Assembly (NCBI GenBank): GCA_023254985.1
Contig: JALRJT010000132.1
Span: forward strand, 1-10,273
Direction: 5' to 3'
Source: Ilumatobacteraceae bacterium
GTDB taxonomy: Bacteria > Actinomycetota > Acidimicrobiia > Acidimicrobiales > Ilumatobacteraceae
Length of the DNA: 10,273 nucleotides
A program made the translations under genes and the position numbers. Positions 8,010 to 10,273 of the stretch are shown in pieces (positions within the stretch are counted from its first letter, which is position 1; every line of letters starts with the position of its first letter). The notes under the pieces were generated by a model. It was not told where the DNA came from. It made no database searches and saw only the letters and a program-made list of their open reading frames with translations.

Positions 8010-9543
8010 ACTGAACCATCCCTACCGCATCCTGGCGTGGCCACTCCTCGTTGCGCCAATGGCGTTCGTAGTCGTCTTTGCAATCATCCCTACGGCGGTG
8101 CTGGCAAGCCGCGTTGAATCGCTCGATGTCGTTGGTGACGTCATTGCGAATCGTTCGATTCGCCAAGCGTTGTGGTTCTCCCTGTGGCAGTCGGTGCTGA
8201 GTGCAGTCGTTTGCCTTACCGTTGCGCTCCCCGTCACCTGGGTCATTTCGCGCTTCGACTTTCCAGGCAGGCGTCTCGTGCGATCCTTGGTCACGGTGCC
8301 ATTCCTCTTGCCAACTGTTGTCGTTGGCGTTGCCTTCCTTGCAGCACTGCCAAACTCACTCGACTACTCACCGGTCGCCGTCATTAGTGCCCACGCATAT
8401 TTCAACGTCGCGGTCGTCGTGCGAATCGTGGGGTCCCGCTGGGAGTCGATCTCCATGAGTCTTGTACCGGCGGCACAAACGCTCGGGGCGTCGCCCATAC
8501 GTGCCTCGCTCACGATCACCTTCGCAATCCTGAGCAGGACCTTGCTCACCGCGACCGGACTCGTCGCGCTGTTTTCCTTCACCTCCTTCGGAGTGGTCAG
8601 AATGCTCGGAGGACCGTCGTTGTCGACGATCGAGACGGAGATCTATTCACGTGCCGTGTTGATCGGTGATCTTGACGGAGCGATCGTCCTTGCGATCCTG
8701 CAGGTGATCTTCCTCGTGATCCTCGGAATGATGCTTCAGCGCGGTGCATCTGGCGCACCGCGTCGCACCGAGCGTTTGGAGCTCAGGCGCAAACCGCTTG
8801 CGTCTCACCCCATGCGGGTGATCATCGGTGGAATCATCGCCGTGACGACGAGTGGAATCATCGCACCGTGGTGGGCGACGTTGTCGCGCTCACGTGGTGG
8901 CTGGGGATTCATCCGCAAAAGTGAGTTCCGAGACGCACTCGTCGTATCGCTGCGCACGGCTTTGACCTGTGCGATCGTTGCCACGGTGCTCGGCACCTGC
9001 AGTGCGCTCGCCGCGTCTTACGGCGGGAAGTATCACCGAGGTACGGCGAAACTCATCGGTTTACCGCTCACCATTTCAGCCGTGGTCATTGGTTTCGGCT
9101 TCCTCATCACCTTTGATGAAGGAGCACTCGACTTCAGATCGAGTTGGTTCATCACTCCCCTCGCCCATGCCCTCATCGCCATGCCGCTTGCAACCATCGT
9201 CGTCTCACAGGGTGCACGCGCCATCCCTCGCGACGTGAGCGCTGCCGCGATGACGCTCGGGGTCGCACGCCGTCGGGCGTGGATGACGGTCGACGCACCG
9301 CTCCTTTCGAAGTCAGTGACATCCGCAGCGGCGCTCTCGATTGCTGTGTCACTCGGCGAATTCGGGGCGTCGAGCTTCCTCTCTCGACGCGATTCGACCA
9401 CACTTCCCGTCCTGATTGCCCAAGAACTCTCACGGCCTGGTGACCTCCGCACCGCACACGCCTATGTCGTCGCGAGCCTGTTCATCATCGTGGCCGTTGT
9501 CGTCATCCTCGGCATCGAATTCGGACAAGGTCGTAGTCGATGA
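7996..9543 (+). CDS. thiP: Thiamine ABC transporter permease, fused double-domain
   Basis: Forms the membrane channel of the thiamine importer. With the chosen TTG start it has 515 aa, close to the usual 520-540. Two binding-protein-dependent permease domains are fused. The first has an EAA-type loop AAQTLGASPIRASL at about 159-172, and the second AAAMTLGVARRRAW at about 416-429, which contact ThiQ. About twelve hydrophobic segments are visible, including 12-36, 60-85, 97-118, 182-204, 228-247, 275-295, 321-341, 353-372, 387-404 and 487-508. The open frame reaches back to 7936, but TTG at 7996 begins just before the first membrane helix, gives a short N-terminus, and has GGAAA 7-11 nt upstream. 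ATG at 7936 or 7945 would overlap thiB by more than 60 nt. The stop overlaps thiQ by ATGA. Confidence 0.88.
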   Translation: MSTPELNHPYRILAWPLLVAPMAFVVVFAIIPTAVLASRVESLDVVGDVIANRSIRQALWFSLWQSVLSAVVCLTVALPVTWVISRFDFPGRRLVRSLVTVPFLLPTVVVGVAFLAALPNSLDYSPVAVISAHAYFNVAVVVRIVGSRWESISMSLVPAAQTLGASPIRASLTITFAILSRTLLTATGLVALFSFTSFGVVRMLGGPSLSTIETEIYSRAVLIGDLDGAIVLAILQVIFLVILGMMLQRGASGAPRRTERLELRRKPLASHPMRVIIGGIIAVTTSGIIAPWWATLSRSRGGWGFIRKSEFRDALVVSLRTALTCAIVATVLGTCSALAASYGGKYHRGTAKLIGLPLTISAVVIGFGFLITFDEGALDFRSSWFITPLAHALIAMPLATIVVSQGARAIPRDVSAAAMTLGVARRRAWMTVDAPLLSKSVTSAAALSIAVSLGEFGASSFLSRRDSTTLPVLIAQELSRPGDLRTAHAYVVASLFIIVAVVVILGIEFGQGRSR

Positions 9544-10205
9544 CTTTGCAACTCCTCGACATCGCCGCCCAGTACGAAGGCCGCGTGCTGTACCGAAACC
9601 TGTCGCTCACCGTGGAGACCGGCGAGATCGTCTCCCTCGTTGGCCCAAGTGGCTCAGGCAAGTCCACCCTGCTACGGATAATCGCCGGAATCGAAGAACC
9701 GGTAGACGGACGAGTGCTCCTCGATGGTCGCGATATCACCGAGCTTCCGATCCACCGTCGCGGGATCGGCATGGTCTTTCAAGACAATCAGCTCTTTCCA
9801 CATCTCAATGTCGCAGGCAACATCGGATACGGACTGCGCATGAACAGGCAATTGTCACCCTCTCGCGTGCAGGAGATGCTCGAGTTGATCGGGCTCCCCG
9901 GTTTCGGCGTGCGACAAGTCGACACCCTGTCGGGAGGTGAAGCAAAGCGTGTCGCCCTCGCACGTTCCTTGATCGTGAATCCGCAAGTACTTCTCCTCGA
10001 CGAGCCACTCACTGGGCTTGATACCGAGTTACATGACCGTCTTCTCGAGGACATCTCGAAGATTCTCCGAGCATCCAAGACAACGGTCGTTCATGTCACT
10101 CACGATCTTCGGGAAGCGACGGCACTTTCCAGCAGGATCGTGCAGATCACGATGCTCGACTCACGAACGGCGAGCACCGATAGCGTCACTCGGCCGGAGG
10201 CCTGA
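9540..10205 (+). CDS. thiQ: Thiamine ABC transporter ATP-binding protein
   Basis: Cytoplasmic ATPase that powers thiamine uptake through ThiP. The 221-aa product is a compact ABC domain without an extra regulatory region, as in ThiQ. Motifs in order: Walker A GPSGSGKST (35-43), Q-loop Gln81 in MVFQDNQLFPHLNV, signature LSGGEAKRVALARS (130-143), Walker B VLLLDEP (150-156), D-loop LTGLD (157-161) and switch His188 in VHVTHD. The signature has Glu then Ala where Gln is common after LSGG, a usual variation. The short size and the neighbouring thiB and thiP separate it from the similar ferric or sulfate/molybdate ATPases, which have C-terminal domains. ATG overlaps the thiP stop, so translation is probably coupled. 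Confidence 0.93.
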   Translation: MTLQLLDIAAQYEGRVLYRNLSLTVETGEIVSLVGPSGSGKSTLLRIIAGIEEPVDGRVLLDGRDITELPIHRRGIGMVFQDNQLFPHLNVAGNIGYGLRMNRQLSPSRVQEMLELIGLPGFGVRQVDTLSGGEAKRVALARSLIVNPQVLLLDEPLTGLDTELHDRLLEDISKILRASKTTVVHVTHDLREATALSSRIVQITMLDSRTASTDSVTRPEA

Positions 10206-10273
10206 TGTCGAAGGAAAACTGGACCGTGCACGTCGTGTCGACCAACGACATCCTCGACCTTCGTATGGCCGTC
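10205..10273 (+). CDS. Unidentified gene, 5' end only
   Basis: An ATG overlapping the thiQ stop by one base (TGATG) opens a frame of 23 codons that runs off the window: MSKENWTVHVVSTNDILDLR and then MAV. The overlap implies the same operon. The ending ILDLRMAV resembles the N-terminal helix of some GNAT acetyltransferases (pattern LRxxVLRP), but too little is visible for an assignment and I give no function. Confidence 0.5.
   Translation, partial: MSKENWTVHVVSTNDILDLRMAV

Overview
The window reads like chromosomal DNA of a fairly GC-rich bacterium, most likely an actinomycete (Actinomycetota). An Acidimicrobiia-like lineage is my guess, not something I can prove here. The grounds are the mycobacterial Sdh1-like sdhC-sdhA pair, a K+-independent H+-pumping pyrophosphatase, an NfuA with a degenerate A-type domain, frequent GTG starts and several starts without a clear Shine-Dalgarno. 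The genes are dense and mostly housekeeping. I see no rRNA, tRNA, CRISPR array, recognisable transposase or prophage gene.

Left block (1-2131, minus strand): sdhC then sdhA of a succinate dehydrogenase/fumarate reductase operon. The sdhA frame loses family similarity abruptly at about position 67 and stops at 38, so about 200 C-terminal residues are missing. Sequence 1-67 is either an insertion or rearrangement boundary or an assembly artefact. A 230-bp divergent intergenic region (2132-2361) separates this operon from hppA.

Middle block (2362-6043): hppA (membrane pyrophosphatase) is followed after 30 bp by a small SCP2-like gene. The GTG start of that gene lies in the loop of a long compound hairpin (4708-4755). 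Convergent to it, and sharing a TTAA stop overlap, is a C-terminal remnant of a LigB-type 4,5-DOPA extradiol dioxygenase. The remnant begins directly behind the stop codon of nfuA. A 10-bp perfect inverted repeat sits at that junction and may serve as the nfuA terminator.

Right block (6171-10273, plus strand): a thiamine-salvage operon. A -10 element leads into a canonical TPP riboswitch whose 3' end contains the Shine-Dalgarno of thiN (thiamine pyrophosphokinase). Then come thiB (lipoprotein binding protein), thiP (fused double permease) and thiQ (ATPase), joined by ATGA or larger overlaps. One more frame starts within the thiQ stop (TGATG) and leaves the window. ThiBPQ would import thiamine, ThiN would convert it to TPP, and TPP would feed back through the riboswitch.

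I did not find a convincing new multi-gene system. The points most worth a second look are the sdhA break, the start-codon hairpin, and the nfuA/dioxygenase junction.
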